DNA of 64,000 bases, taken from positions 1,802,690-1,866,689 of the forward strand of contig MNCI01029492.1 in the NCBI GenBank assembly GCA_015680685.1, read 5' to 3'. A model generated the notes under the pieces. It worked only from the letters and a program-made list of their open reading frames with translations, was not told the DNA's origin and did not search any database. The DNA comes from Gnetum montanum. Its lineage: Eukaryota; Streptophyta; Gnetopsida; Gnetales; Gnetaceae. Below are positions 35,605-52,023 of the stretch, one piece after another (position 1 is the first letter of the stretch; the number at the start of each line of letters is the position of its first letter). Made by a program: the position numbers and the translations under genes.

Positions 35605-38575
35605 TTTCATTTCATTTCATTTCATTGTCCTTCTTCTTCTGAAGATCAGGTTTTGGTTTCCGTTTGGCTCACGGCGTAGCCTTTTGGAAACAGGATGGAT
35701 GTATGGATGGATCGTTGAGCGTGTTTGGTTTTTTTTTCTTTAAATTTATTTTTGTTGGTTCGTGTTGACTGGATCTTTGGGAACGTCTTGTGTAGATCTG
35801 CATAAGCATGGGCCTTTGTGGCCCTCCCCTCCCCTGCTTCGGTTTCTTCCCATTGTTTTGGATTGTCCATTGTGGTTTTTTCTCATAGCGTGAACTACGT
35901 TTCTGGATAAAACTCTGGCAGTATTGATTTCTTTTGTTCATGAAAATGTCTGGTTTGGATCTGCGTATAATTGGCATTGATCAGTTTTTAGTTTCCTGCT
36001 ACACTGCAATGCAAATGTGTGCAGCTTTAACTATGGAATGTTGTGTTTTCCGTTGGAACAGAGCCCCACCCGGGCCTACACTGCTATCACATTGTATGGA
36101 GTGGATCCTATCGCGCAGCAGATAAGGTGAGGTTGAGGGAAATTTAGTGCATTCGATAAAGACAAAGTTCTCGGTTTTGAGACAGACCAAATTTCTCTCT
36201 TCAAAAGTTTTTTATAGAAAATAATTTTTTTAAAAAAAATCATGTAGCACATGAATTTGACGTTAAACTTTACCTATTAACTAGTTTAGTTACATATTTA
36301 TCATATATATCTATTTTTGGTATTATTTGGGTGAGAGAATCTTATATATTTTACAAATTAATAAAATTTCAAATTAATTCATTGAGAATTGATATTTATA
36401 TTGAAAACCAAAATCAAAATGATTATATGTTATTCAATAATAATTCTTGTGAAAGTTCTATTAATTTGATTCATAGTGTTTTTTTCTCATGGCATGGACT
36501 TTACATCACATTTTTTTCCATGGTATGAACTTTCCATTGCATTTTTCTTCATGGTGGGATCTTATGTGACAGTGACGTGGAGGACAACAAAATACACTCC
36601 CCCTTCCCCATCACGCCAAATGTATTGGCCTCTCGGCCAAAATTAAATTTTAAGAGATGGATTTTAATTTAATTTATCGTTCAACTACATAAAAGTTATT
36701 GCATTGCATTGCTTCACTTAAGCAATTTAAAATAAGATAATAATGCATTAATATTGCAATTTGTTTTTGATGTATTTAAATAATCATAAATAAAGATTTT
36801 TAATTTTTGTATTAACTTTCATTTTAAAATGCAAAGTATTCATTGTCATTTTAAAATTTAGACCCATTCAAATTGCAATCAAAGTCTTTCATTGATCATA
36901 AAAAAATTAAGGGTTTTATTTATATTATTAAAATATAATAATGATTATACAATATGTGTATAAATATCCCACCAAGCTCACTTAACACATGACAAAAAAA
37001 AAAAGCATCAATATATGTGAAAGCAACGTCAAATCAACATCTAATCTTGCATAAAATTACCCTATGCAGTCACAACATACTATTAAGCTGACACAATGCT
37101 TGGTAAATTTTAAGCATAACATAATATATACAACTAACACAACATTTGAAAGATTTTAAGCAAAGCATAATATTGTTTTAGCATACCTTTTAAAATGGAA
37201 TTAGAAAAATGATTTTTCATATTATCTATATAGACTTTTTATTTACTCCATCATTGTGAGTGTAGTTAACCAATGTAAAATAATATCAAGTCCAGTAAAT
37301 GAGTTCTTTTTCAGCTTTTCTTAGATACACATTTAATATTTAATAGAAGTAAATAATGGTATAACATATTTAATTTTATTGAGAGACATCAAAAAATAAT
37401 GATAATAATACAGATTTTCAATGATCTCTCATAGTGATTTAAGTATACATCTACTGGCTTTTATCATCTTTGTAGAACTTTTCCTTTTTCTTTTTTTTTT
37501 AATGTTGATCTTTTACCTTTTTTACAACGTTGATGGTACAGCAAATCCTGTGGATAAACAGTTCGCATAAATTTCCTCTAATTCCTATATAAAATTTCCC
37601 GTTACAATCCAAAATCTTTTGCACGTTCTGTTCTCAAATCTCCTTTATTAGTTATTTTTCATTGGTTTAAACACCGTAATAAAAATTCCGTCGATTTAAC
37701 CCATATGCATACATCCAATTTTATAGAATAGCCTAGGACGGAAACCACTGTACTCCCATGGTGCCATCAAAATATGGATTTTGATCTCTGCGACTAGAGC
37801 ACCATTGTATCGTTGGCATGGTCTTTATCCCGACCAATGTGCAGCAACTATTCCCCGATCACGAAATCTATTCTTCCCAATGTTTACGCTGAGGGAATTC
37901 TTCTTGCAATTAAGGCTTAGATTAAGAGATTTCTATTTAGCAAAGTTATGCAGAGAAAATTCTCTTATGGCTTGTGCTTTGTGGCGTATGGCAAATCGGG
38001 CTTAATCGTAAGCGTCTGTTTCAACACGATCACTCCCTTGATTTTTAGTGGGACGGAATCGGGCGTTTGGGTCTGTTAAGCCATATCCAATAATTGCAAG
38101 GATGCAAGGTGCTGCCACAGGAAACAGTCTCCATGCATAAAAACAAAGATTTGCACAGGCCATGGTCGCCTTGCACACCTGAAATTTCCGTGTCCGCGAT
38201 ATTTTTAAAGTTCGGTACGCCTCCGAGATATTGTTAAAGTTTAATACGATGCACCTTTTTAAAAACACATCAGGATGGTTTTGATATCACGGATCAATTA
38301 GATATTCGTCGCATGAGCACGGATGCAAATAATCCAGGGAAAGCAAGCACAGATGAACAAAGATCCTTAAATTCACAAGTTCTTGATTGCACAAGAAGAT
38401 TCACATAAATTACGCTTGAGAAGCGCACAACCCAAGCTCAAGAATCCCCATTACCTGGGTATACAGAAAAACCAGAAGATGTAGAACTCAAAAGAGAGAG
38501 AAACTGTAACTTAAGAAGGGTAAGTAAAGGACTGTAATTGAAAACCAGAGTTTCAGGGGGGGGAAAAAGTTGGGA
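35605..38575. other. GH16 3' UTR and AT-rich intergenic region
   Basis: A (TTTCA)n run begins directly after the stop (35607-35626). 36140-37700 is very AT-rich with no similarity to genes. Short frames at 37781-38268 are not recognised. Nothing convincing is seen. Confidence 0.5.
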
Positions 38576-38788
38576 TTAGCCAACTTTGGGAACAGATACA
38601 ACCAGACCCGAGAGTGTATCGACGAAAACCCAGACCCGGCGACAGTTGTAGTCGGTAGTGACAAAGGAACCTCTGGGCACAACAATGGCTACCACCCATG
38701 AATTCTCAGACTCGATCTTATGCTTGGCCTGCAAGCCACTCCAACCCATAACTTCCGGCCACTGCTGCTTCCCCCAGATGCACTCCAT
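38576..38788 (-). CDS. Potato type I serine protease inhibitor
   Basis: A 70-residue protein from ATG 38788; a second in-frame ATG at 38830 would add 14 residues. It matches the family nearly end to end: CIWGKQQWPEVMGWSG, then AKHKIESEN, the binding loop VPRGSFVTTDYNCRRVWVFVD and the C-terminal VPKVG. By alignment with barley CI-2 the P1-P1' pair is Thr-Asp, where CI-2 has Met-Glu. Such inhibitors block chymotrypsin- or subtilisin-like proteases, often in defence. No signal peptide is seen, so it is probably cytosolic. The TATA box favours the shorter form with a ~55-nt leader. It is an isolated gene. Confidence 0.85.
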   Translation of the reverse strand: MECIWGKQQWPEVMGWSGLQAKHKIESENSWVVAIVVPRGSFVTTDYNCRRVWVFVDTLSGLVVSVPKVG

Positions 38789-38870
38789 TCCTGTTTTTAC
38801 CTTCTGCAACCGCCTCAGGCTCAGGCTCAATCTGAGAGTATTTAGATTGATGGGTCCTTTGTTTTATATA

Positions 38871-38880
38871 CAGCAACACA
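38871..38880 (-). promoter_or_regulatory. TATA box of the protease inhibitor gene
   Basis: TATATAAAAC on the minus strand, ~85 bp before ATG 38788 and ~45 bp before ATG 38830. Confidence 0.6.
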
Positions 38881-38899
38881 GGGTCATCTTTATGTAACT

Positions 38900-40887
38900 T
38901 TACTTATTTCTAATTGATGCCATCTTAAGGTATAGACTAGTTTTTGCATATGCCATTCCTGTGGCTGCTCTGCAGCGCCCACAGGATCCAACAAGGAAGT
39001 GAGTCCGTGACCTGTTTCAACTTCATTTGGCAATGTGCTGTCTGTATCAGTCTATTATTTTGTTCCACTCATTTTTTTCCCGTGACTCGTGGTGGCACCC
39101 AAAGAATTTCAGGCCTACGCTATCCATTTTGTCGGTGGGGTAGGAATCCAGGATCACATGCACAGATTGCTTTGGAATTCTCTGGATAAGCCCCGTCACA
39201 GTACAGACCAGATTTACCCATCTGGTTGATCAAAAAGAACCAAGTGTGATTAAATTGAAGAACACTGGTATTGATGGTATCTCCTGGCTTCTTTGCATGC
39301 TGTGCCTTATTTTATATGAGATACATACGCATGCTGACATGCCAGAAATAATTTACTTCAATAAAATTACAATTAGTTGTGCAAAAGATAGACAGGTGGA
39401 CGATACCAAATCTAAGTGAATCTCGGTACGGAAACTAATGGTATCCAAGAAAATTACTACGAGACAAAAACTAGACTAAATAAGATGTAAGCGTGATGTC
39501 CAGTGTTGTCCAGTATGTAAGGATATCAACGAGTTTTGTCTTAGTTAACATCATTGATTGACTGGAGATAGAAAGTAAAAGATAGATTAGCTGTTCAAGG
39601 AAAAGCATACATTTAGGTCATGTGGGTCTAGAATTCTTGAAGATGCTCAACATGTTTTCCTTAGTTGTCCTGTGACTGAACATCACATTTTGTTGTCCTG
39701 TGACTGAACATTTAAGACAAAAAAATATAATATTTTTGCTAAAAATTTGTATGATTTATTTTTGTTTTCCTTAGTTGTCCTTAGTTGTCCTGTGACTGAA
39801 CATTTTGTTGTCCTGTGATTGAACATTTAAGACAAAAAAATATAATATTTTTGCTAAAAATTTGTATGATTTATTTTTGTTACATCCGGTGGTTAGCCAC
39901 TTTATTGAATTGACTTTTGACTTTTGTTTTTTTGACTTTTGTTTTTCATGACATAAATGTATTGGCTGATATATGGCTGTTCAATAGATGCATTGGGTAT
40001 AGGGATGTGATAAAATCTCCGGTTCCAGTTTCCATAACTTGAAAGTGGAATGAGTATATAACTGTTGCTAATACAGACATATACAGATGAAAATCTTAAC
40101 TTCTAGACGAAATACTGTCCAATGCAGAAATCATTACATAAAGCAAATACTAAAGCCAGAGAACAAGCCCAAAAATACACGTTTCATTTAAGAAAACATG
40201 ATGCCAAGGAAATTTCACACATAATATTATGTTCTCTGAAGTGAAATTAACACCACAACGAGCTAACAGTAATGATTCGGTTTCTCGATGATAGTGCACG
40301 ATGCCAAACAGTACACATCTCAAATGTCATCAATAATTAGGAAAATTCTATGTATGCGCGTTTCTGTTGACGAGTTATATGGAAGCAATTTTAATTGAAT
40401 ACTCTGTAAAATGCCTACAGTAAACAAGAAAAACAAACGGTTAACTCTATGGAAATGGAAAAGAAGAATAAATTTGAATTACTGCAAGCACTCATTATAC
40501 ATGCAACAAAGAAATCAAACCTTACCATCAGAAAATACCTTAGAACAAATCGTTGATAATATACCCTTGCCAAGGCACGGTAGACAAAAATACAACTCCT
40601 CGGTGAAACATCTGTTCCTAGAAAAGAAACCAGTCTGGATCACTGATGCTTCATATTGCCTTCTAGTAATCATTTTAAAAGTACTAATAAATCATGCCAG
40701 CATCAAAGCATACGAAATATGCATACTGTTTTTGTCTGTTAAGTATGCAACCCACCTTTAATTGTTTGACAATTACTATTGACGATTCGTACTAAAACCG
40801 AAATGACAGTTTTCCTCTGCTGTAGCACATTATTTTGACCGGTTTTAAATCCATATATGCCAGTTCTCAAATGGCATTAGAGTCATG
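38900..40887. other. Intergenic region between inhibitor and TGS1 genes
   Basis: No gene recognised. It holds a tandem duplication at 39650-39885. The frames 38944-39189 and 40411-40761 show no family similarity. The last ~50 bp before 40888 is the 3' UTR of TGS1. Confidence 0.45.
39650..39885 (+). repeat. ~120-bp tandem duplication
   Basis: The unit runs from CCTTAGTTGTCC through CCTGTGACTGAACA twice and ends with GACAAAAAAATATAATATTTTTGC...TTATTTTTGTT. The two copies are nearly identical. Flanking sequence (GAATTCTTGAAGATGCTCAACATG) resembles decayed LINE. Confidence 0.85.
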
Positions 40888-45439
<4,552 letters not shown>

Positions 45440-45879
45440 CTGTAAAATTTTTTAAAAAAAATTTGTAAGATATTCAATTATATATATCACCCAAATTATT
45501 TGAATAGAAGCACTTACTGATTAGGAGAACTAGCCAATACAAGATGTGCTTACAAGATTCTTCACATTTTAAAAAAATGCTGAATGAGAAATGTGATTAG
45601 TTGTATTTAGCAAAGTATTATAGGATGAATTTAGTATTCTTTTTAAGTGTTCTCAACTTATTCTGACTTTTTCTATCTACATGATAGGAGAAGATATTAG
45701 AAAATTTTTGCAAATTTTTTAAACACAGCACTAAGGACTAGCATCACTTGTATGCATAGCCAATTGATATGTTGTACAAAATAATCAAATAATTATGGAC
45801 ATAGCATTTAGCCCATCGATAATTACTATAATTGTACATGAATTATCTCTGACTTCAGACCTATAAGTTTACGTACTGT

Positions 45880-47960
45880 TCTTAATAAAAGTATTTCTAA
45901 AATCTTATTAGAAAAACTAAAAAACGTCATGCCATCAATGATTGGTAATTGTTAAGCAGGATTTGTGAAAGGCAAACAAATTTTAGATCGAATTATTCTT
46001 GTCTATAAAATTTTTCATTTAGCTTCAAAACAAAACAAACTTTACTAAGAGGCTTAAACTTGATTCAAGCAAAGCTAATTATCATGTTTCATAGAGGTTT
46101 TGGATACCATATTACATAAATTTGGATTTTTTAATCATTGGAGATCCATGCCTAAAGAATGTTGTGTTGTTGCTTCATTGTTAATGTTTGTTGATGGAGA
46201 AGCACAGGAAATAATTTATAGCAACAATAGGTTGAGACAAGGAGATCCTATATCACCTTTTCTTAGCAAAAAGACTAAAATATGTCATGCCATCCAGCAT
46301 TAGTGATTGCTAAAAAGGATTTGTGAAAGGCAAACAAATTTTAGACCAGATTATTCTTGTCTATAAAATTTCTCATTTAGCTTCAAAATAAAACAAAGCT
46401 TACTAAGGCTTAAACTTGGTTTAAGCAAAGCTTATGATCATGTTTCATGGAGGATTTTGGATACCATATTACATAAATTTGCATTTCCTAATCAGGAGAT
46501 CAAAGCTTAATGAATGTTTGTTGTTGCTTCATTGTTAATGTTGGTTAATGGAGAAGCACCAGAAATAATGTATAGCAGCAATGGGTTGAAACAAGGAGAT
46601 CTTATATAACCATTTCTTTTTATTATGGTGTTTGAAGCCTTAGGATGCTTGATTAAAGATAAAACTATAAAAACAGAGAGAAACTAAAAGAATTACACTA
46701 GCTTATGGTTTGTCAAATTTTACGCATGCAATTTATTGATGCCACTTTTATGTTCCTAGAAGCTAAAGATAGATACATCCAAAATATTAAAGAGGTGTTG
46801 GATAATTTTTTCCAAGTTTCAGAATTAAAAATTAATTTTAATAAAAGCATTTTATTTCCTTTTCATCTTTCAAAGATATAAAACAAAAATATCTCAACTA
46901 TGTTAAATTGTGAGTGGGTTAGTCTGTCAAGTAAAATTTGAGCATAACTTTATTTTTGGGAAGAAATAAGTTAAAATTTGGACTAGTGTTTTAGACAGGA
47001 TGACTCAGAGATTAGCTAGCTGGCAAGGAAAGCTTCTTACAATGGCTAAAAGGTTACAATTAATCTACAGATGTTTTTAATCTGTTCCACTACATTTAAT
47101 GCCATTTCTTTGGACATTAAATGAGGTAGTAAAGAGACTAGAAAAATTAGAATGTGATTTTCTTTAGCAAGATATAGAAGAAGGTAAATATTTCATCTAT
47201 TCAATTGAAATACAGTTTGTCATCAATGGGAATGTGGCAGATTTGGTCTTAAAAATTTACATCATGTGAATATGGCTCTTTTGAGAAAGTTCGAATAGAG
47301 ATTTAAGAATGAAAATGTCACATGGATTAAAGTACTGAAGGTGAAACATTTGAACCACATAAAAGATTTCATAGAAGAATGACATATTATTGGTACTTCT
47401 ACAAGATGGGCAAGACTTGAAAAAGTCAATGCATGGTTAAGGTATCACTGCATAAAATCTCAGGATTGTAATGATTTCTTAGGGGAAAATAAATATGCTT
47501 ACAAAAGTGGTAAAGGCTTATGATACTTATGCACAGGTCAAGTGGATAAAGAAGCTGTTCATTGGAAGAAAGTGGGTGTAATCCCTAAAGTTCATGTTTT
47601 TTTTTAACTGGCATGAAGAGGAAATATTTTAACAAGTAATTTATTGAAGTGAGGATGGATGATGGTTAATAGACCTTGTTTTTATATGAATGCTTGTAAA
47701 TATAGTAATCATATCTTTTTGCATTGCCTTGCAATTTACCATATTTGAAGAGAGTTTGACAAGCTACAAATCAGCACTTTATTATGATAAAATTTTTACA
47801 AGATCTTGCAACAACTTGGGTTTGGATTGGTGGAACTCAACAAATTAATAAAATTTGGAGTGCTTTGCTAGTGCATGTGATATTACAAATTTGAAAGGAA
47901 AGAAACAGAAAGACTTTTGAACGAATAGAAATCAGTCTAGATATAGTATGGTGGTGTGCA
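45880..47960 (+). mobile_element. L1-type LINE reverse transcriptase remnant
   Basis: Broken plus-strand frames show FRPISL-, AGFVKGKQILDRIILVYKIFH, LRQGDPISPFL, QVSELKINFNKS, CEWVSL and FGLKNLHHVN, the order found in plant L1 ORF2. Many stops and frameshifts are present. The stretch with FVKGKQILD occurs twice (45890-46255 and 46262-46620). Confidence 0.85.
45890..46620 (+). repeat. ~360-bp tandem duplication within the L1 remnant
   Basis: CATGCCATC...GGATTTGTGAAAGGCAAACAAATTTTAGA recurs at 45930 and 46287, and GTTTCATRGAGG...TTGGATACCATATTACATAAATTT recurs at 46086 and 46443. Period ~357 bp; the copies have diverged considerably. Confidence 0.8.
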
Positions 47961-48097
47961 GTTTGAAGGAGAATGTGATATATAAAATGGAACTTAATTG
48001 CCCAAGTCTCTAAACGTTGCTTGTAGTCTTTATTTCCAATGATAGGATTAGATTGGTATCTTGATATGATTATTTTATTTTATCCTTTTATCTTGGT

Positions 48098-48175
48098 TGG
48101 CCTAGTGGTTAAGAAAATAAGGCTTACTAGATATGTTTCATGATGTAGAGGTCATAGGTTCAAGTCCCAACTACT
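48098..48175 (+). mobile_element. tRNA-like SINE head
   Basis: A box GGCCTAGTGGTTAAG and B box GGTTCAAGTCCC with ~45 bp between. It sits directly in front of RTE-type LINE sequence. I do not call it a tRNA gene because no acceptor stem is evident. Confidence 0.5.
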
Positions 48176-48179
48176 TCAA

Positions 48180-49035
48180 AAATTGATTTTTATTATGGAT
48201 GAATTAACAAATGAAATACAAGATGAAATCCCTTGGTGTATGCTATTTATAGATGATATTGTGTTGATGGATACAGCTTGAGAAAATACTACTTCTAAAA
48301 TGGAGAAATAGAGACATGCTCTAGAATCAAAAGGCTTCAAATTTAGAAGAAGTAAGATAAAATATATGGAATACAATTTTAATAACATCATAAATAGTGG
48401 TGAAATAGAAGTGACAATTCAAGGCAAAAATGTCTTTCATTGCAAATAGTTCCACTACCTAGGATCAATCCTCTAATCAAATGGTGAAATTGATAAAGAT
48501 ATAAGAAATAGAATTGAGGCAAGATTGTCAGAATAGAGACAAGCTAGTGGTATTCTATGTGACAAAAGAATACCAATAAAATTAAATGGAAAATTTTAGA
48601 GGACAACAATCATGCCTACTATCTTAAATGGTGTTGAATGTTGGGTAATACAAAAAAGGCATGAACCATAAATCAGTGTAACAAAAATGCAAATGTTTCG
48701 ATGGATGTTAAATGTAACTAGAAGAGATAAACTACATAATATAGACATCAGAAAAAGACTTGGAGTGGTTTCTATTTCAGATAAGCTACAAGAATGGTGA
48801 CTTAGATGGTTTGGACATGTGCAAGGAAGATCAAACAATGAATCTATAAACAAAGGTTACTACATCACTATTTCAAAAAAGCCACTAAAAGGAAGACCAA
48901 AGAAGACATGGGAAAAAATGATCAAAGATGATTTGAAGAAACTGCAAATAAACAAAGATTTGGCTCTTCATAGACGCAAATGCCAAAAAAGAACTCCAAT
49001 AGCCAAAGCCATTTTGTTGGGATAAGGTTAGGATG
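48180..49035 (+). mobile_element. RTE-type LINE 3' fragment, decayed
   Basis: The translation in one main frame reads DEIPWCMLFIDDIVLMD (RT active-site block, FADD altered to FIDD), then FHYLGSIL, QMFRWMLNVTRRDKLHN and LRWFGHVQGR. It ends with PLKGRPKKTWEKMIKDDLKK and a GATGATGATGAT tail. Several in-frame stops are present. It is homologous to 8965-9760. Confidence 0.85.
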
Positions 49036-50131
49036 ATGATGATCTTGGTTGATCATTAAGATCCCAAGAAGAATCTCATTGTCTTGTTCAACAAAAAAAA
49101 AAAAAAAAAAACAACAACTACTAAAATATTAATTATTTCACAATGCATGTTTTGAACACATTTACTAACACATTTCTTGGATTATATCACTATTCCCAAC
49201 AAGATTAACTTTTTACTATGATAACTTCCAAATATATCCCTTGGAAGCCTTTTTGTAAGGTTTTTTTTTTCACATTTTTACAAATAAATAAAGTTAATGT
49301 AAATTCTTCTAGTTGTACATAAACTTTTCCTTTCACAGTCTTTTAAAAAAAGTATGCCCTTAACAATTCATTTTCTTGGCATACATCCAAATTAATTTCC
49401 AGAGATAATTCTTTCATGTCTTAATTGTTTGAATTCTTTCTAAGTCCAATGCTATGCCTGCCAGGTCTTGTTACTCATTTGAATATCCCCTTTGTTTTTA
49501 TAAAGGTGCCATGCTAATCATCCTCCAATATTTAATCACTCATCTTTCTCAAAGCATATTATTAAGCAAAAATTCAACTAGATAATTCCTAGTTCACCCA
49601 TGCATTTTCATAACTGTGAGTAGCACGCCATATGGACCACAACCTTAAGTCACTTCCTTCTGAGGGCTTTTCTTGATGCTGTTGCACAGTACTAATCATT
49701 AGTTGCACATTTATTCCAAAAGCATTAGGAGAATATTTTTGAAAAGATATATTATAAGGCAGCACCTTTTCTAAAACAGAAAGTAATAAAACAAGTTTTC
49801 ACTCCTTAACTTTCAAACAAAATAACATTCCTCGGTCATCCTAATATTGATAATCTTTGCTTATTTTGATTGCAGGAAATCATGGGGATAAAGAGAACAT
49901 AGTTGATATCAAACCTTTCCATCTTTTCCTATAGAATTTTTCTGACAACCTGTTTCTCTTGGTCTGTCTACTAGAGCAGCATCCCTGCTCATATGGTTGA
50001 AAAAGAAATTAAAAATTTAGATAAGGTTTTTCTGAAAAAAATAATACCCTGCATTAATATAAAAGGTAGAAGAATTTGCGGAAGAGATAAAACAAAATAA
50101 ATATAATAAAAATAACACTGAAATAACTTAC

Positions 50132-50217
50132 ATTAAAAACTCTTCTGTTATGATTAAGAATGCAGTTGAGCCCTTTATACAACGCAATTCCAAAAGCTTT
50201 GTGTTTGTCCATAAATC
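50132..50217 (-). other. Possible 86-nt cassette exon upstream of TGS1
   Basis: Flanked by CAG acceptor (50218-50220) and a good GTAAGT donor (from 50131). Its 86 nt would shift the frame. Read from the ubiquitin-like exons it stays open, then meets a stop in the 44903-44815 exon. It could be a regulatory 'poison' exon or simply fortuitous splice sites. Confidence 0.3.
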
Positions 50218-50401
50218 CTGCATACATTTTTTAAGCCATAATTAAATAGAAGCTTGCATATAATTATGTACTGCTGCCGCCTGCATTGTCGTCCAAGCTA
50301 CAAGATCCAAGTACAATTAAGCGCATAACATAATTCATAAGCTAAGATAATAGAAGTCAGGAAAGCTATATCGAATAACAGCATGTGCATGATTTGATTA
50401 C

Positions 50402-51202
50402 CCTGATTGGGAAAGATATTAAACAACTTCCTTCTACAATTTCATTGTCATCCATGCTAGAGCCATCCTGTAACACTTTTCCTCTGTAAGTTAGATGGTG
50501 TCTTTCACAATTATACAAGTCACTTCCTAAAACATATTGCAGCTGCAACTTGATTTGCGTTACCTGCCAAAAAACAAAATAAAAATATAATTTACTAAAA
50601 CTATGAATATGATGTTTGATCAGTAAATGCGACAATACACAGGAAAACCCTAAAGCCGTCTAACAAATGAATATGTTAAGACATGTCCATTAAAAAGGTA
50701 ATTTAACAGGAACTTCTCTCATTGAAATTTAGAACAGAATTTTTTAAGTATGTGCTATAAGGAAGGACATGTTTGCTTCGTGAATACCAGTTGGCCAAAA
50801 AACATAGAGCTTGAGATTAAGTCAGAATCAAAATGATGATTTCACTAGTGGGCGGCTACTAAGACTTATTGGGTGGTTAGGCACTATACTGTGAGCCAAC
50901 CTCTCTTACAGGCTTCCTACTTTTGTTTTTTCTTAAAATTAGTCTTTTCTTTTACTATATGACATAAAATAATTTTGAATAAAAAAAAAACCTGTTAACC
51001 ATTGATGGGACTCCGACAAAAAAATATAATTGGTGAGGTTAGGTGATAAGAGGCAACGCTAATAATCGTGAAGCAAAACATATTTGACCAAGTAATTCGC
51101 CACTACAAGTTAATGAAAATAAGTATGAAAACCTACTGTTTCAACTGGCTCGACATGCAGATGCTGGCAGCCGCTCTTGAAGATTTTGATAGAAATTCTC
51201 AT
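50402..51202 (-). CDS. Ubiquitin-like domain exons, probably TGS1 exons 1-2
   Basis: Two exons, 51202-51137 (22 codons from ATG) and 50563-50402 (54 codons), join at GT-AG in phase 0. They give exactly 76 residues, the length of ubiquitin. The start MRISIKIFKSG..LHVEPVETV matches ubiquitin strands 1-2 and VEP. IKLQLQ corresponds to helix 1, RHHLTYRGKVLQDG to QRLIFAGKQLEDG, and LISFPIR to LHLVLR. There is no C-terminal Gly-Gly, so it is not a conjugated modifier. The donor after PIR (50401) is phase 0 and joins in frame to ATGGCT at 45439, giving a 1002-residue UBL-TGS1 protein. Alternatively this is a separate small gene on the same strand. Confidence 0.7.
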
Positions 51203-51720
51203 TATCAATCTTTGGTGTGTGCTTCCTAGGCGTGCTAGGTAACACTCGGTTGCAAAGATGTCCGCGCGGATCGCTTTATGAGCTCGTTTGCCGCAACAAA
51301 GCAGATACCTAGGCTAGGCTATTAGTTTATTGTATCGTATACATGCTTTTCCCGGGTTAGATGTTCGAATTCAACAGGGTACCGACTATGCTGAAATGCT
51401 GGATGGCCTATGCCGTCTTGATACTGCAATATGTAAAATTTAGTCTTCTACGTAGTTTTCTTGTGAGTATGGGGAATGTAGATTATAAGCACACTCAAAT
51501 ACATGATACTCAGGAAGAAGGGCAATTAAAGGAAAGTGAAAGTAAATTGGGTTGCGATGGGAGAGATGAATTTCTCCCTTGGAGTATTGAGCTTTGTGGT
51601 CTACAAGTCAAGGTATGCTCTGACCGATGGTCAAGCGTGATTTGAACGCGTAACCTTTTCATGTTTAAGAGGAGTTCATGTATGTAAATATAAAGGATCT
51701 ATGGGCTAACTAATTCATTC
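51203..51720. other. Upstream of the UBL/TGS1 gene; weak divergent ORF
   Basis: A CG-containing stretch (51260-51300) probably holds the promoter. On the plus strand, 51361-51645 is an open frame of 94 codons with a hydrophobic start and an Asp/Glu-rich middle. It has no recognised family, and a GTATGC donor lies at 51613. It may be the first exon of a lost gene or chance. Confidence 0.3.
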
Positions 51721-51889
51721 ATTTCAATTGGGGTTTTGGGGAATTACTTTTAATAATATTTAGCCTTAGTTAAATTAATATTTTTTAACAATATTTACCT
51801 TCACCAAGGTTTTTTGATCTAGAGGGTTTCTTGCAGAGTTTTTATAGTAATTTTTTTTAGCGAGGAATGATCTAAAGATGAAAAATACT

Positions 51890-52018
51890 AATGCCTTTTA
51901 GACCATAGAGACTATTAAGAATTTTGAAGCTTTGGATTTTGTTTTACCCAATGCTTTATATAAATCCTTGTCAAAAAATATCACTTCACAATATTTATTT
52001 CTACATATTATTGCATTT
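51890..52018 (+). mobile_element. L1-type LINE ORF1 remnant, left of element B
   Basis: Weakly coding sequence that continues past element B at 58616, to judge from the shared target duplication. Its left end is unclear. Confidence 0.4.
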
Positions 52019-52023
52019 GTTCA
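52019..52023. repeat. Target-site duplication of element B (left), GTTCA
   Basis: Matches GTTCA at 58611-58615 directly after the right LTR. Confidence 0.9.

Larger units (their letters stand above)
45440..50131 (-). other. Large TGS1 intron filled with LINE debris
   Basis: If the upstream exons belong to TGS1 this is its largest intron. It holds an L1 remnant (45880-47960), a tRNA-like head plus RTE fragment (48098-49035), a poly-A run at 49090-49110 and AT-rich sequence to 50131 with nothing recognised. Confidence 0.6.

Noticed and set aside
34939-35610. Long minus-strand frame (223 codons) opposite the GH16 gene
   Set aside because: It mirrors the GC-rich coding region of the GH16 gene. 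It has no family similarity, while the plus strand has clear catalytic motifs.
40411-40761. 116-codon plus-strand Lys-rich frame
   Set aside because: Composition reflects AT-rich DNA; no recognisable domain and no promoter signal.
48098-48175. Possible tRNA gene
   Set aside because: A and B boxes are present but no acceptor or anticodon stem can be drawn, and SINE-like repeats with the same boxes occur elsewhere in the window.
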